Positions 28,101 through 37,192 are shown, numbered from the stretch's first letter. The stretch: DNA of 64,000 nucleotides from Candidatus Saccharimonadota bacterium (GCA_017432025.1 JAFRJX010000006.1:62001-126000); one strand, 5' to 3'. The notes: generated from the sequence alone by a model not told the origin. Numbers and translations: made by a program.

Positions 28101-29606
28101 ACAACTTACAGAATTGGTTCAAATAATGCTACTCTAACCGCCACAGCAGCTTCCAGCATCCCTTTCATACAAAATTACCCGTCAGCTAGTTGTACTACTA
28201 CGGTTTCTCAAGCTAAAGACAATCGTGACGACCATGTTTATAAGATTCAACGCCTTGCCGATGGTAACTGTTGGATGATGGAAAACTTAGACTTGGGACG
28301 TACTACACTTACAACAAATCTTACCAGTTCTAACACGAATCTTTCGACTACTGTAGCTGCCTCTACTTTCAATAGTTGGAAAACTACGGCTGGTACCGAT
28401 ACGTATACTACCGGTGAGTTTATTAATGTTTCTGGTTCGGACTATACTTCTAATAATCCATATGGTACTTTGTACAATTTTTATGCTGCTTCTGCAGGAA
28501 CCATCTCAGGGGATGTTAATTACAATAATGCTTCTTATGATATTTGTCCAGCTGGTTGGCGATTACCAACTGGCGGACCGGCTGGCGAGTTTGACACCTT
28601 ATATACGCATTACAACTCTTATGCACTTATGAGGGCATCGGTGGCCAATGGTGGCGCTGCATTTGCGGCTGCTGGGCGCTTCTGGGAAGGTGCAAATTCG
28701 CTCGAAGGCTCAAATGGTTACTACTGGGCCTCGAACAGGAGTACCGATACATATATGTACGATCTGATGTTCTTTGGATACAACACTTCTATTTATCCGT
28801 TGTCCAATAATTATAGAAGTCTCGGGTTCTCAATTCGTTGTATACTAAAAGAGCCATCAAATATTTCTAAAATTTCTTATCTCCAGAGTTTTAAGAATTT
28901 ATCGGCCAGCGACAAAACATCTATAAAGAATTCGATGTCTCTTCATACCACATACAATCTTATTGATAATCGTGACAGTAAGACTTATAGAGTTGCTTTA
29001 TTAAATAATAATATTTGGATAGTAGATAATCTTGATCTCGGTCGTACCGATTTATCTGTCGATCTTACGAGTGCTAATACAAACCTTTCCACGACGGTTG
29101 CTGCTTCTACGTTTAATTCCTGGCGTACCCAACCATCAACAAATTATAACCTTACCGATGGATACTTTATGTCGCTTTCTGGATCAGACAGCACTGCAAA
29201 TGCGGCATACGGTACTTTGTATAATTACCATGCCGCCACTGCTGGAACCATTACTGGGTCTAGTAATAGCAGCAATGCTAGCTACGATATATGTCCTGCC
29301 GGTTGGAAATTGCCAAATGGAGATATTTCTTCTGGTGATTTTATTAACCTCATTAATTATGGTTATAGTAACGTTAGTATATTACGTTCAGCTGTTACGT
29401 CTGGTGGTGCCGGCTTTGCTCATTCTGGATACTTTAATATGTATTATCAGTTATATAATGTTGGGGATAGCGCTGTTTATTGGTCTTCAACTGCCTATGA
29501 TAGTGAAAGTAGAAGAAGTATAACAATTGTGCCAGGATCTAATACACTTGCTCTATATAATCAACCACGATACTTCGGCTTGTCAATTCGGTGCATCCTA
29601 AAATAA
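22128..29606 (+). CDS. Giant secreted protein with seven FISUMP modules
   Basis: 2492 aa. The start may be TTG at 22128 or 22131 (AGGAG 6-9 bases upstream) or ATG at 22140 (GGAG only 3 bases away). A signal/membrane segment (LSIVLLLVITILSIVPY) is followed by the same beta head as in the 17237 protein and an InlB-like repeat. FISUMP modules then start at about 23096 (II), 24477 (I), 25257 (II), 26277 (I), 27222 (I), 28167 (I) and 28863 (II). Two InlB-like repeats precede module 2, and single bacterial-repeat domains (LTVKYGEGVVDVKVNG type) precede modules 4, 5 and 6. It ends at IRCILK. The whole protein is Ser/Thr/Asn/Tyr-rich with few Lys, typical for exported beta proteins. No sorting signal. 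Confidence 0.85.
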   Translation: MLETMSIRNTRKTRFCFQLSIVLLLVITILSIVPYDAEKADVEAVDDQTLPASLSFISANDHATVAINPSTAGTFGASSGDSDIRFTVSTNNYTGYTLMVKATKTTLDSTTNDVISTLASSVTTSQFSNASNTPLSNRWGYKPNYYNSSTNSDRFYPATSDSIILDKTVAANTNAKAYIISLGARVNYEIPSGTYENNTLMLQYVANPVPYTVSFNDNVIDDIVNNMPSSLTGDSSSPDTVTLPNRIPTRNYYTFAGWCTVQPIEVAGGQLCPGTVYSANGSYGLNYTVSNSNNVLYAIWTSNRGCNKAATTIGTGVSSTDAVCMQDMNNNVISSMITSAQHSLVDMRDGKSYFIAKQSDGKVWMTQNLDYVLSTSSTLTHHSTDIGYTDVNLDKTFSPSANTITTESEWSMSENTLPFSYDPGDIYYYSSGTTDDDTPSTACNDMSTCKHYHVGNYYTWTAAVASNDTSSMVDTYSIAPDSICPANWRLPSGTNNDTYNEFNRLLVKSGVVTEYTSKTKALSYTTNGFTLLRSAPLYITRSGAIWTPALSYSGTNGYLWNDTITSSTAAGTFNMNKNYLNYSATLTRRNGFPIRCVARVNAGSSLINYYGNGATGGVQKSVTIKKGNTLRFPTDLFTRQNYILSGWNTKADGTGLYYDFDSIYDVEYDSPAVIDFYAVWVPAYSIVYNGNGSSNASAMGVNNIVKNGDETRLFASNYRRDGYGFAGWSVTQIDPDAANAKNLISNAKIFGPNEKIVANNVNLGSNAPANITLYAVWIKSEGDMQNWVGCPSMNIGDLTARKDIRDNQVYAIAKLADGKCWMIENLRLETNGAGNKADAQGFDTGFLGLATAEPESNFTYSTIISNSLYTTSNITGENQAYRFPRYNNRNTNDTVEIMTSVNENIYSYGNYYSWPAAKASIYNFTFNDSLTTVNSSICPKGWKLPSANNSGTDTSTLISSLSSESKMLYHFPNNIVYSGTLSNRNSSGDIALLWADNYNGAQIYPHHAHTIYSSVTYNTDSARESYPTYYGLPVRCLSTNNVTIADVSYLQSFKNYSSSEVDSIAASMSYNTTYNLVDNRDNKTYKIAKLKDDNIWMVENLDLGRTTLTTSLTSLNTNLSTTISASTFNSWKKTTGSRTFNNGEFINVDGIDSFNGVAYGTLYNYFAASAGTVSGQSYDLIYTTNDICPAGWRLPSYGFYANYLTLFNIYKNEDSANYFSNIRSPVASGGAALNLSGTFYSNTPTGIGSTGSYWAVGWSSSNAMLCPTLDTSSTSFYPSLQKERDLGASIRCVAKRTLYPLTVKYGEGVVDVKVNGVSVQDGGTINIEKNTSYPISATVSDGYAFYRWSKLAKPGLFNDFRRQSTTLTMSDEREVLTATALPKMQFLDTGVCTSTSSKVIDERDNHVYTIKRLNDGHCWMVEDLDLGRTALTTDLTSNNTNLSATVTAATFNGWKSTTGTSSYTTGVFVPLSGIDSASATPYGVLYNYHAASAGTITGNSNSSNAVFDICPSGWKLPTSGSGGEFQTLYDYYNSNALLMAPISQNGAAFAYNGSFYNNVPSGLGTVGGYWSSTVSNDSNMHFIGYNTSTISPSNSTFRSTGHGIRCIMKNSTRTLTISYGTGVASVKVNSISILNGNAIELEPGVPYTIEMTPSAGYAFSNWSATSGTIGSTTTQTTTYSIGSENATLTVIAASTAPDIQNLPSASCTTTASLARDNRDDHIYTVQRLADGRCWIMENLDLGRTTLTANLTSANTNLVSTVSATTFNGWKKTSGTQTYDAGEFISVSGSDTTSQTPYGTLYNYYAASAGTITGSSNSVNAFYDICPAGWRLPTGSTNGEFKTLYDQYNSLERIRASIANNGAAFTFAGYFTSGVPAGQGNSGDYWASTRYNDTLVDRLVLNTSGVNSTSAGYRNCGRSIRCIMKQTTRILTVTYNTGVASVKVNGITVQNGGMIILEQGLPYPIEVTLTSGYELANWSATSGTIGSTTAQTTTYRIGSNNATLTATAASSIPFIQNYPSASCTTTVSQAKDNRDDHVYKIQRLADGNCWMMENLDLGRTTLTTNLTSSNTNLSTTVAASTFNSWKTTAGTDTYTTGEFINVSGSDYTSNNPYGTLYNFYAASAGTISGDVNYNNASYDICPAGWRLPTGGPAGEFDTLYTHYNSYALMRASVANGGAAFAAAGRFWEGANSLEGSNGYYWASNRSTDTYMYDLMFFGYNTSIYPLSNNYRSLGFSIRCILKEPSNISKISYLQSFKNLSASDKTSIKNSMSLHTTYNLIDNRDSKTYRVALLNNNIWIVDNLDLGRTDLSVDLTSANTNLSTTVAASTFNSWRTQPSTNYNLTDGYFMSLSGSDSTANAAYGTLYNYHAATAGTITGSSNSSNASYDICPAGWKLPNGDISSGDFINLINYGYSNVSILRSAVTSGGAGFAHSGYFNMYYQLYNVGDSAVYWSSTAYDSESRRSITIVPGSNTLALYNQPRYFGLSIRCILK
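23096..29603 (+). repeat. Array of seven FISUMP modules with interleaved beta repeats
   Basis: Order: II, [InlB x2], I, II, [rep] I, [rep] I, [rep] I, II. Modules 4-6 and their repeats are the most alike (for example the three bacterial repeats at about 26964-27210, 27908-28150 and, earlier, 26030-26270), which suggests recent tandem duplication of a repeat+module unit of about 950 bp. Confidence 0.75.
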
Positions 29607-29650
29607 TGTAATAGTTTTTATCAGTTTTTGTTTACTAGACTTATGCTTTT

Positions 29651-29659
29651 TGGTAAAAT
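29651..29659 (+). promoter_or_regulatory. Extended -10 close to the 29669 start
   Basis: TGG-TAAAAT, hexamer 29654-29659, 9 bases before the ATG. The predicted leader is only 2-4 nt and no ribosome-binding site is seen. Confidence 0.5.
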
Positions 29660-29668
29660 ATAAGCATA

Positions 29669-32600
29669 ATGGAGTTACGTGGAAGTAAGCGTAGTAGATT
29701 CCGGATTTTTTTGCAATACATCCGGTATAATCCAGAAAGGTTTTTGACACCTTTACTAGTATTTACTACACTGTTATTTTCCATGACTCCGTCTCTTTTG
29801 CGCAAAGGCTACACTATTGATACCGGTGTAGTTTCTTCTGATGCAAACGAGTGTACTTTTACATCAACGGTTACTTCCGCACATACAAAAACCATTAGCC
29901 CTGGTACCACCCAAAGTGATATTGGTACTACTAAAGTTACAACTAAATGTACAAACTCATCGGATCACCAGGTCTATGCAATTGGTTATTCCAATGATAC
30001 CGATGGCAATACCAACCTAATTAATTCCGTAGCCAATGCGACGATTGCGACTGGCACGGCTACGAGTGGTAATGTCTCGAACTGGGCGATGAAGATTGCG
30101 AAAGACACTTCATCATATGAACCAAGCAATCTAACCATTACGAATAGCTTTGGTTCTTACCATAATGTGCCTAGCTCATCTACGCAGGTCTCTAGCTATG
30201 AAGGTGCTACAGACAGTTCCACTGGTTCTTCCATTACCACGACTTACAGAGCCAAGATCTCAGATACCCAGGTTTCTGGTAGCTACGTAGGCAAGGTGAA
30301 ATACACTTTAACTGCTACCATGATCTATGATATTACTATTAAGACGGTGACTGGCATTTCTAAGGTTACGCTTAATGGTGTGGAGTGTACGAGTACTTCT
30401 GGGTGTTTAGTATCCGGACTCACAGAAGGGGAATCATACACACTCGTAGCAACGCTTGCTACTGGTTACAATTTTGCAAGCTGGAATGCGGGAACAAACG
30501 GTTCGGTTGCTAGTACTTCCTCAGCATCCACGACTTATACGGTGGGTAGTGGCAACAGCACAATTACACCTAGTGTTACAGCCAAACAATACACCATTAC
30601 ACTTAATGGCAATGGTGCTACTACGGCTGGTTCATCTTCAACTAAAGCAACCTATGGTTCATCTACGCTTAATGCGATTACGAGACCGGTTAAGCAATAT
30701 ACGGTTTCCGGATTTACTTTGCCAGCTAGTAACAATGCAGACGGTGCAGATGTCACTAGTGCTAGTACAATTACTAGCTCTTATACATTTAGAGGTTGGT
30801 TCAAAGAATCTGCTGCTACTAATTTAATTGCATCAAATGCCGCTACCCCAGTTTTAGCATCTAGTACATCCTATACTGATGGCAATGGTAACTGGTCTTA
30901 TGATGGCACTAGAACGCTTTATGCTGGTTGGACACCACAAATGATTTCGCTGCCAAACATCACAAAACTGGGCTATGATTGCGGCTGGACCGAAACAGCA
31001 ACTAATGCCACAACTAAAGATTTCCAAACTGGCGAATCACTTACTCCAGACAGAAACTACGTTCTTTATGGTGTTTGTATTCCAATTGATTATACTGTTA
31101 CTGTGACTGCTGGTACTGGTATTAGTACACTTGCTCTTTCTGGTTGGACTGGTACTGGTACCGGTACACTTACGAAGACTTTCCGTATTGGTGATACTAT
31201 TGATCTTTCTACTTTTACTCGTAATTATTTGACAGGATTTAATGGAGCGATTTATGGTAAGTATGATAATTATGGCTCCATGAACGGTTATGTCTATACA
31301 GTTGGTGCAGGCAATGGCATCCTTGGGATTAGGGCAAGTAGTCTTGACACTCCGACCTGCACAATGCAAGGTGGTGCTACCAAAGTTTATAACCGCTCTG
31401 ATACCAACTTGATAGCGACCGATGTTTCAGACTCATACGCAAGTAATAGTGTGAATATTACCTATTCATTTGGCTATGCTTCATCGGCGAGCGGGGAATT
31501 AGTCAGCTTCAGCGAAGAACAAGAAAGTAACTATTATCCGATTCTAAAGAATGCTTTCCGCGGATCAAGGTATTATGGCGTAAAGGTTACTGTGACAAGC
31601 GTTGATGATAATTCAATTACAGCCACTTGTACTTCAGGCACCGGATCTAGCACCGGTACGACAGTTGCGAATAGGACGACTATGACATTGATTAATTCTA
31701 GGGTGCAATTAGAGGTTGGAGATGGAACTCTCAGCGGTACGCCTTATTTCTACGTTTATTATGGCGGCGCTAGTGCTAATAAGTATTCTACTAGAACCGG
31801 TACGACGTCATACACTTTGCCGACGGTTACGCCTCCGAGCGGTTATTCGTTTGATGGTTGGTATACATCGGGTGGCGATAAAGTAATGAATGCTGATTTC
31901 TCACTAACTGGCACGGCTGTTTCTAGCTGGTCTAATTCATCTAGTAAATGGGTAAAGACTGGGACGAGTGACTCGTCGACAAATGCGGCAAACATATTGT
32001 ATGCACATTACACCTTTAATGGCGCCTATCTCCAGAATCTTCCGAGCTCTTCTTGCACCACTACTGCTTCGACTGCTTACGATAATCGCGATATGCAAAC
32101 CTATACAATTCAAAGGCTTGACGACGGTAATTGTTGGATGATGGATAATCTTAATCTTGGCGCCGTAGCTCTAACGGGAGATCTTACCAGTTCTAATACG
32201 AATCTTTCAACTACTGTAACTGCATCTACCTTCAACGGTTGGTTAAAAACATCTGGTACACGAACATTTAACGATGGCGAATATATTCCTATCTCCGGCA
32301 CCGATGCAACTTCCGGAACTAAATACGGTACGCTTTATAATTATTATGCCGCATCTGCAGGTACTATTTCTACTAATCTTTACGAACACGATGCAACTTA
32401 TGATATCTGTCCAGCTGGATGGAGACTTCCTACTGGTGGCGATTATGGTGAATTCTTAACGCTTTATAATAACTATAATTCATATGCCGATATGCGTGCG
32501 TCAATTGCTAATGGCGGTGCTGCTTTTGCACTACCAGGTAGTTTTAGTAATTCTACTCCTACCGATTTAGATACCTCGGGTCTTTATTGGTCGTCGACTA

Positions 32601-35600
32601 GATTTGGCAGCTCTGATATGTATGTATTAAGAATGTCTGGTACTTATTCGTCGGTCACGCTTGGCCACTTTACGACCGCTACGAGATGGGGCGGCTATCC
32701 AATTCGTTGTATTTTGAAAAAACCAACAAGTACTTTGACGGTTTCTTATGGAACTGGGGTATCTGGTGTCACTGTTAATGGTGTAGCACTTTCTAGTGGT
32801 GACACGATTGCCTTGGAGCAGGGCGCTAGATATACGATTGATATGACTCCGACAACTAGATATGGTTTTGGTAGTTGGTCTGCTACAACAGGCACGCTCG
32901 ATTCTTCAAGCACTAAATATACGTATTATACTATGGGCTCGTCCAATGCTACGCTCAGCGTAACGGCGACGTACGTGAATACGGCGATTCAAAATCTTAG
33001 CTCTTCTTCTTGTACAACAACCCCTTCTTATGCTTATGATACCCGCGATAATCAGGTATATACTATTAAAAAGTTGAGCGATGGAAAATGTTGGATGATG
33101 GATAATTTGAATCTCGGCGCAATAACTCTCTCGACTAACCTTACAAGCTCGAACACGAATTTATCTTCGACTATCTCTGCTTCTGCATTTAATGGCTGGA
33201 AGAAAACTTCCAATACGCTGACTTATACAGATGGTGTATTTATTTCTCAAGCTGGTAACGATATTGTTTCGCGAACTGCGTATGGCACTTCTTATAATTA
33301 TTGTGCTGCTTCGGCTGGTACTATTTGTACGGATGCTAGCAGTCCCGATGCAACGGCCGATCTTTGTCCGGCTGGCTGGAGGATGCCTTCGAGTTATTCG
33401 AGTGGTAGCGATTATGTCACTCTCCTAAATAATTATAGTACTATGGCGCTTGTCACTGGACCTGTCGCGGGCGGTGGCGCCGCATTTACCCGTTCTGGCG
33501 GACTTGGTGTGTCGAATTATTATTATAATACTTCGAATACGGCTTGGGGCTCTACGATGGCGAGTACTGGCAATCAATATGCGTCTGGGCTCGATATTGG
33601 AAGTGCTAATACCGGGACATTGTCGGCCACTACTGGGCATGGTCGAAATGGTGTAGGCACATTACGCTGTGTGCTGAAGAGTATTACCATTAATAATCTG
33701 ACATTCCTGCAAGACTTTAAGGACCTTTCCGATGCAGAAAAGAATTCTGTGCTCCAGTCAATGTCTTACGGCGTAAATTATACTCTTATTGATAATCGTG
33801 ATAATAAATCTTATAAAGTAGCTAAATTGCAAGATAATAATATCTGGATGGCTGAAAACCTGGATCTTGGTAGGACGACGCTTTCTACTAATCTTACGAA
33901 TGATAATACAAATATTTCTTCTACCGTAACTGCTTCCACCTTTAATGGCTGGAAGAAAACTTCTGCTGCTGGAACTTATACCGCAGGTGAATTTATTAAT
34001 GTTTCTGGAACCGATTCTACTTCTGGTACTGCATATGGCACTCTATATAATTTCTATGCTGCTTCGGGCGGTACTGTTTCGGGTACTTCTTATAGTATTT
34101 CTTCAATGTATGATATTTGCCCGGCTGGTTGGAGATTGCCGTCTGGTGGTAAATATGGTGAGTTCCCAGTTTTGAATGTGTATTACAACTCTAGTTCTCT
34201 TATGAGAACACCAATTACAAGTAGTGGAGCCGCCTTTAACTTAGCTGGTTATTTTTACAATAGCACTCCTACTAGTCAGGGTGGTAGTGGATACTTTTGG
34301 ACATCTACAAGGTATAGTAATACAAATATGTATAATTTAAATCTTAATTCGTCGTCTGTTTATCCTTCGTCTGTTACTGGATACCGGAATTACGGCCATG
34401 CCATTCGATGTATTGTTAAAAGACCTTCGAGTTCACTAACTGTCACATATGGCACTGGTATTTCTAGTGTGAAAATCAATGGTGTTACTGTGCAGAACGG
34501 TGCCGTGCTTGAACTTGAACTGGGCTATGCTTATACCATTGAAGCGACTACTTCTTCTGGATATAGTTTTTCAAATTGGTCAACCACTTATGGTACGATT
34601 GGATATACTAGCGATCGAATTACTACTTTTGGGGTTGGCTTTACTACTGATACGCTTACCGCTTCTGCACACCAAATGGTTTATATGCAAGATATCACAA
34701 AATCACAATGTCAGACTATGACTGCTAGCGGTCCTGCCACAGTATACGATAGTCGTGACAATAGACCATATAAAATAAATTATTTGGCTGATGGAAATTG
34801 CTGGATGTTGGACAACCTTGGCCTTGGTAGTTCATACACGACGTCTCTTACGAGTTCTAATACAAATATTACCGGATCGTATACTCTTCCGGCTTCTACT
34901 ACTACGATTAACTCTTATACTACAGCACAAATTTATTCTGCCTATAAGGATACTACTACTACTACATATGGTTCGGGTACTGGTCGTATGGGGGTATTCT
35001 ATAATTATTGCGCACTTTCGGCTGGTACTGTTTGCTCTAGCTCTAATTCAAGTAATGCTACACAAGATATCTGTCCTAAGGGTTGGCATTTGCCAACCGG
35101 CAATAGTTCGGGCCAATACCAAGCTCTTCGTACTGCTACTGGTAGTGCTAGTGCATTTAATACTGCCTTGTCCGTTACGTTGTCTGGTGTTTACAGAGAA
35201 TCGTCGCTTTCATCATATGGTTCGGCTGTTTTCTATTACTCTTTGTCTGTTTATGATTCAACTAGTATGTATGGTCCATATATTACGGGTAGTTCAGCTG
35301 TAGATGTGCTAAATTATACGACTAGAAACAGTGGTTGGAGCGCACGGTGCGTTAAGACGAGTGATAGCACGACTCCAACTAGCGTCTCCGTTACGGTTTA
35401 TTATGGCACTGGTGTTTCAAGCATCAGAGTTAACAATACGACCGTGTCGAATGGCGGTTCTATTTCGCTTACACCGGGGTCTTCATATTCTATTACAATG
35501 ACGCCGTCGACTAACTATACGTTTAGTAATTGGTATGCGTCTACTGGCTCGGTTACTTCAACTTACTCACAAACAACGTACTATACGCCTACTACAAGTA

Positions 35601-37066
35601 ATGCTACTCTCATTGCCTATGCTTCATTCTCCGGTACTTATATGCAAAATCTTTCGTCTTCATCTTGCACGACTACTGCTTCAACTGTTTATGACAATCG
35701 TGACGGCCAAGCATACACTATTAAGCGCCTAAATGACGGCAGATGTTGGATGATGAGTAATCTTAACCTTGGCGCAACAACTCTTTCTACAAACTTAACA
35801 AGCAGTAATACTAATATTGCGAGTACAGTTGCTTATTCGACATTTAATGGTTGGAAAAAGACTTCTGGTACGGCTACTTATACTGCTGGTGAGTTTATTT
35901 CGGTGTCTGGTTCAGATGCTACTTCGGGAAATGCATATGGCACTCTTTACAATTATTGTGCAGCCACAGCTGGCACTATATGCTCAAGCACAAATAGTGG
36001 CGATGCGGCTTATGATATTTGCCCGGCCGGCTGGAGAATGCCGACTGGTAGTACCGCGGGCGAACTATATAAACTATATACATATTATCCATCATTGTCC
36101 AGTATGCGAGCTTCGGCTTCGAGTGGTGGTGCTGCTTTTGCCCTAGCTGGATACTTTACAAGTGGCGCAGCTACTGGTGCTGGTACTTATGGCTACTATT
36201 GGTCTAGTACTAGATGGGATGATACTACGATGTATCAATTGTTCCTTAATTCGACTGATACCGTAACGCCGGCTGGTGGCGGTTATCGTATGGCTGGGTT
36301 CCCAGTGCGTTGTATACTGGATGAAACTGCTACAATTCCTGGCTATACTTATATGCAAGATTTCTATAATATCTCTTCTTCTGCTAAGGCTTCTGTGCTC
36401 AATTCGATGTCGTTAAATACAACCTATACACTTATTGATAACCGTGATAATAAAAAATATCAGGTCGCAAAACTTAGGGACGGTAAAATTTGGATGGCGG
36501 AAAACTTGGATCTTGGTCGCACTACCCTATCCGTAAATCTCACGAGCTCAAATACGAATCTTGCTAATACTATTACTGCTTCAACATTTAATTCATGGAA
36601 GAAAACTACTGGTTCGCAAAGCTTTGTGTCTGCTGATTTCATTCCAGTTTCTGGTTCTGATGCTACGTCTGGGAATAATTATGCTACACTTTATAATTAT
36701 TGTGCTGCTACGGCCGGTACGATTTGTACGAGTTCGAATAGCTACAATGCTTCGTATGATCTTTGTCCGGCTGGATGGAGGATGCCGACTGGTGGTCCAT
36801 CTGGAGAATTTCAGACAATCTATTCGTACTATAACTCGGTCTCATCGTTGCGTAGTCCTATCACCAGTGGCGGTTTTGCGTTCACGCTTTCTGGTTATTT
36901 CTCAAATAGCGGACCAGCGTATCAGGGTGGGAGTGGTTCATTATGGTCTCAAACCAGGGGTGACAATATTGACACACTTAACTTTGATGTTAATGGGTCT
37001 AGCGTATATACATATGTTAATGTCCAACGTCAAAGCGGCGAATCGGTACGTTGTGTTGTAAAATAA
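29669..37066 (+). CDS. Giant secreted protein with six FISUMP modules
   Basis: 2465 aa. After a basic start and a membrane/signal segment (FLTPLLVFTTLLFSMTPSLL) comes a beta head like that of the 7517 protein (CTFTSTVTSAHTKTI, VYAIGYSNDTDG, SGSYVGKVKYTL). It is followed by a bacterial repeat, an InlB-like repeat and a larger unique beta region (about 480-760, with DTPTCTMQGGATKVYNRSD). Six FISUMP modules begin at about 32030 (I), 32987 (I), 33689 (II), 34685 (I), 35642 (I) and 36340 (II). Bacterial repeats precede modules 2, 4 and 5. The order I-I-II occurs twice. The protein ends with RCVVK and no anchor. Confidence 0.86.
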   Translation: MELRGSKRSRFRIFLQYIRYNPERFLTPLLVFTTLLFSMTPSLLRKGYTIDTGVVSSDANECTFTSTVTSAHTKTISPGTTQSDIGTTKVTTKCTNSSDHQVYAIGYSNDTDGNTNLINSVANATIATGTATSGNVSNWAMKIAKDTSSYEPSNLTITNSFGSYHNVPSSSTQVSSYEGATDSSTGSSITTTYRAKISDTQVSGSYVGKVKYTLTATMIYDITIKTVTGISKVTLNGVECTSTSGCLVSGLTEGESYTLVATLATGYNFASWNAGTNGSVASTSSASTTYTVGSGNSTITPSVTAKQYTITLNGNGATTAGSSSTKATYGSSTLNAITRPVKQYTVSGFTLPASNNADGADVTSASTITSSYTFRGWFKESAATNLIASNAATPVLASSTSYTDGNGNWSYDGTRTLYAGWTPQMISLPNITKLGYDCGWTETATNATTKDFQTGESLTPDRNYVLYGVCIPIDYTVTVTAGTGISTLALSGWTGTGTGTLTKTFRIGDTIDLSTFTRNYLTGFNGAIYGKYDNYGSMNGYVYTVGAGNGILGIRASSLDTPTCTMQGGATKVYNRSDTNLIATDVSDSYASNSVNITYSFGYASSASGELVSFSEEQESNYYPILKNAFRGSRYYGVKVTVTSVDDNSITATCTSGTGSSTGTTVANRTTMTLINSRVQLEVGDGTLSGTPYFYVYYGGASANKYSTRTGTTSYTLPTVTPPSGYSFDGWYTSGGDKVMNADFSLTGTAVSSWSNSSSKWVKTGTSDSSTNAANILYAHYTFNGAYLQNLPSSSCTTTASTAYDNRDMQTYTIQRLDDGNCWMMDNLNLGAVALTGDLTSSNTNLSTTVTASTFNGWLKTSGTRTFNDGEYIPISGTDATSGTKYGTLYNYYAASAGTISTNLYEHDATYDICPAGWRLPTGGDYGEFLTLYNNYNSYADMRASIANGGAAFALPGSFSNSTPTDLDTSGLYWSSTRFGSSDMYVLRMSGTYSSVTLGHFTTATRWGGYPIRCILKKPTSTLTVSYGTGVSGVTVNGVALSSGDTIALEQGARYTIDMTPTTRYGFGSWSATTGTLDSSSTKYTYYTMGSSNATLSVTATYVNTAIQNLSSSSCTTTPSYAYDTRDNQVYTIKKLSDGKCWMMDNLNLGAITLSTNLTSSNTNLSSTISASAFNGWKKTSNTLTYTDGVFISQAGNDIVSRTAYGTSYNYCAASAGTICTDASSPDATADLCPAGWRMPSSYSSGSDYVTLLNNYSTMALVTGPVAGGGAAFTRSGGLGVSNYYYNTSNTAWGSTMASTGNQYASGLDIGSANTGTLSATTGHGRNGVGTLRCVLKSITINNLTFLQDFKDLSDAEKNSVLQSMSYGVNYTLIDNRDNKSYKVAKLQDNNIWMAENLDLGRTTLSTNLTNDNTNISSTVTASTFNGWKKTSAAGTYTAGEFINVSGTDSTSGTAYGTLYNFYAASGGTVSGTSYSISSMYDICPAGWRLPSGGKYGEFPVLNVYYNSSSLMRTPITSSGAAFNLAGYFYNSTPTSQGGSGYFWTSTRYSNTNMYNLNLNSSSVYPSSVTGYRNYGHAIRCIVKRPSSSLTVTYGTGISSVKINGVTVQNGAVLELELGYAYTIEATTSSGYSFSNWSTTYGTIGYTSDRITTFGVGFTTDTLTASAHQMVYMQDITKSQCQTMTASGPATVYDSRDNRPYKINYLADGNCWMLDNLGLGSSYTTSLTSSNTNITGSYTLPASTTTINSYTTAQIYSAYKDTTTTTYGSGTGRMGVFYNYCALSAGTVCSSSNSSNATQDICPKGWHLPTGNSSGQYQALRTATGSASAFNTALSVTLSGVYRESSLSSYGSAVFYYSLSVYDSTSMYGPYITGSSAVDVLNYTTRNSGWSARCVKTSDSTTPTSVSVTVYYGTGVSSIRVNNTTVSNGGSISLTPGSSYSITMTPSTNYTFSNWYASTGSVTSTYSQTTYYTPTTSNATLIAYASFSGTYMQNLSSSSCTTTASTVYDNRDGQAYTIKRLNDGRCWMMSNLNLGATTLSTNLTSSNTNIASTVAYSTFNGWKKTSGTATYTAGEFISVSGSDATSGNAYGTLYNYCAATAGTICSSTNSGDAAYDICPAGWRMPTGSTAGELYKLYTYYPSLSSMRASASSGGAAFALAGYFTSGAATGAGTYGYYWSSTRWDDTTMYQLFLNSTDTVTPAGGGYRMAGFPVRCILDETATIPGYTYMQDFYNISSSAKASVLNSMSLNTTYTLIDNRDNKKYQVAKLRDGKIWMAENLDLGRTTLSVNLTSSNTNLANTITASTFNSWKKTTGSQSFVSADFIPVSGSDATSGNNYATLYNYCAATAGTICTSSNSYNASYDLCPAGWRMPTGGPSGEFQTIYSYYNSVSSLRSPITSGGFAFTLSGYFSNSGPAYQGGSGSLWSQTRGDNIDTLNFDVNGSSVYTYVNVQRQSGESVRCVVK
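32030..37063 (+). repeat. Array of six FISUMP modules, I-I-II twice
   Basis: Modules at about 32030-32719 (I), 32987-33682 (I), 33689-34422 (II), 34685-35356 (I), 35642-36320 (I), 36340-37063 (II). Bacterial repeats lie between successive I modules and before the first I of the second half; none lies between I and II. Confidence 0.75.
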
Positions 37067-37192
37067 AATTTATATTTATCGGTTTACTCTTGGTAGTTGC
37101 ATTTGTTGAGCTTGTAATTTGGCTCCTTCGCGGAGCCGGTGGTTTCTTTGATATTTAGTTTGCTCTACTAGCGCTCGGAATCCGGGGCATTT

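Noticed and set aside
7517-37066. CRISPR-like or short-repeat array in the repetitive region
   Set aside because: The repeats are protein-coding, 700-950 bp long and diverged; no regularly spaced 25-40 bp identical repeats were seen anywhere.
37121-37137. Hairpin GGCTCC/GGAGCC after the last FISUMP gene
   Set aside because: The stem is good, but no T-run follows, so I do not call it an intrinsic terminator.
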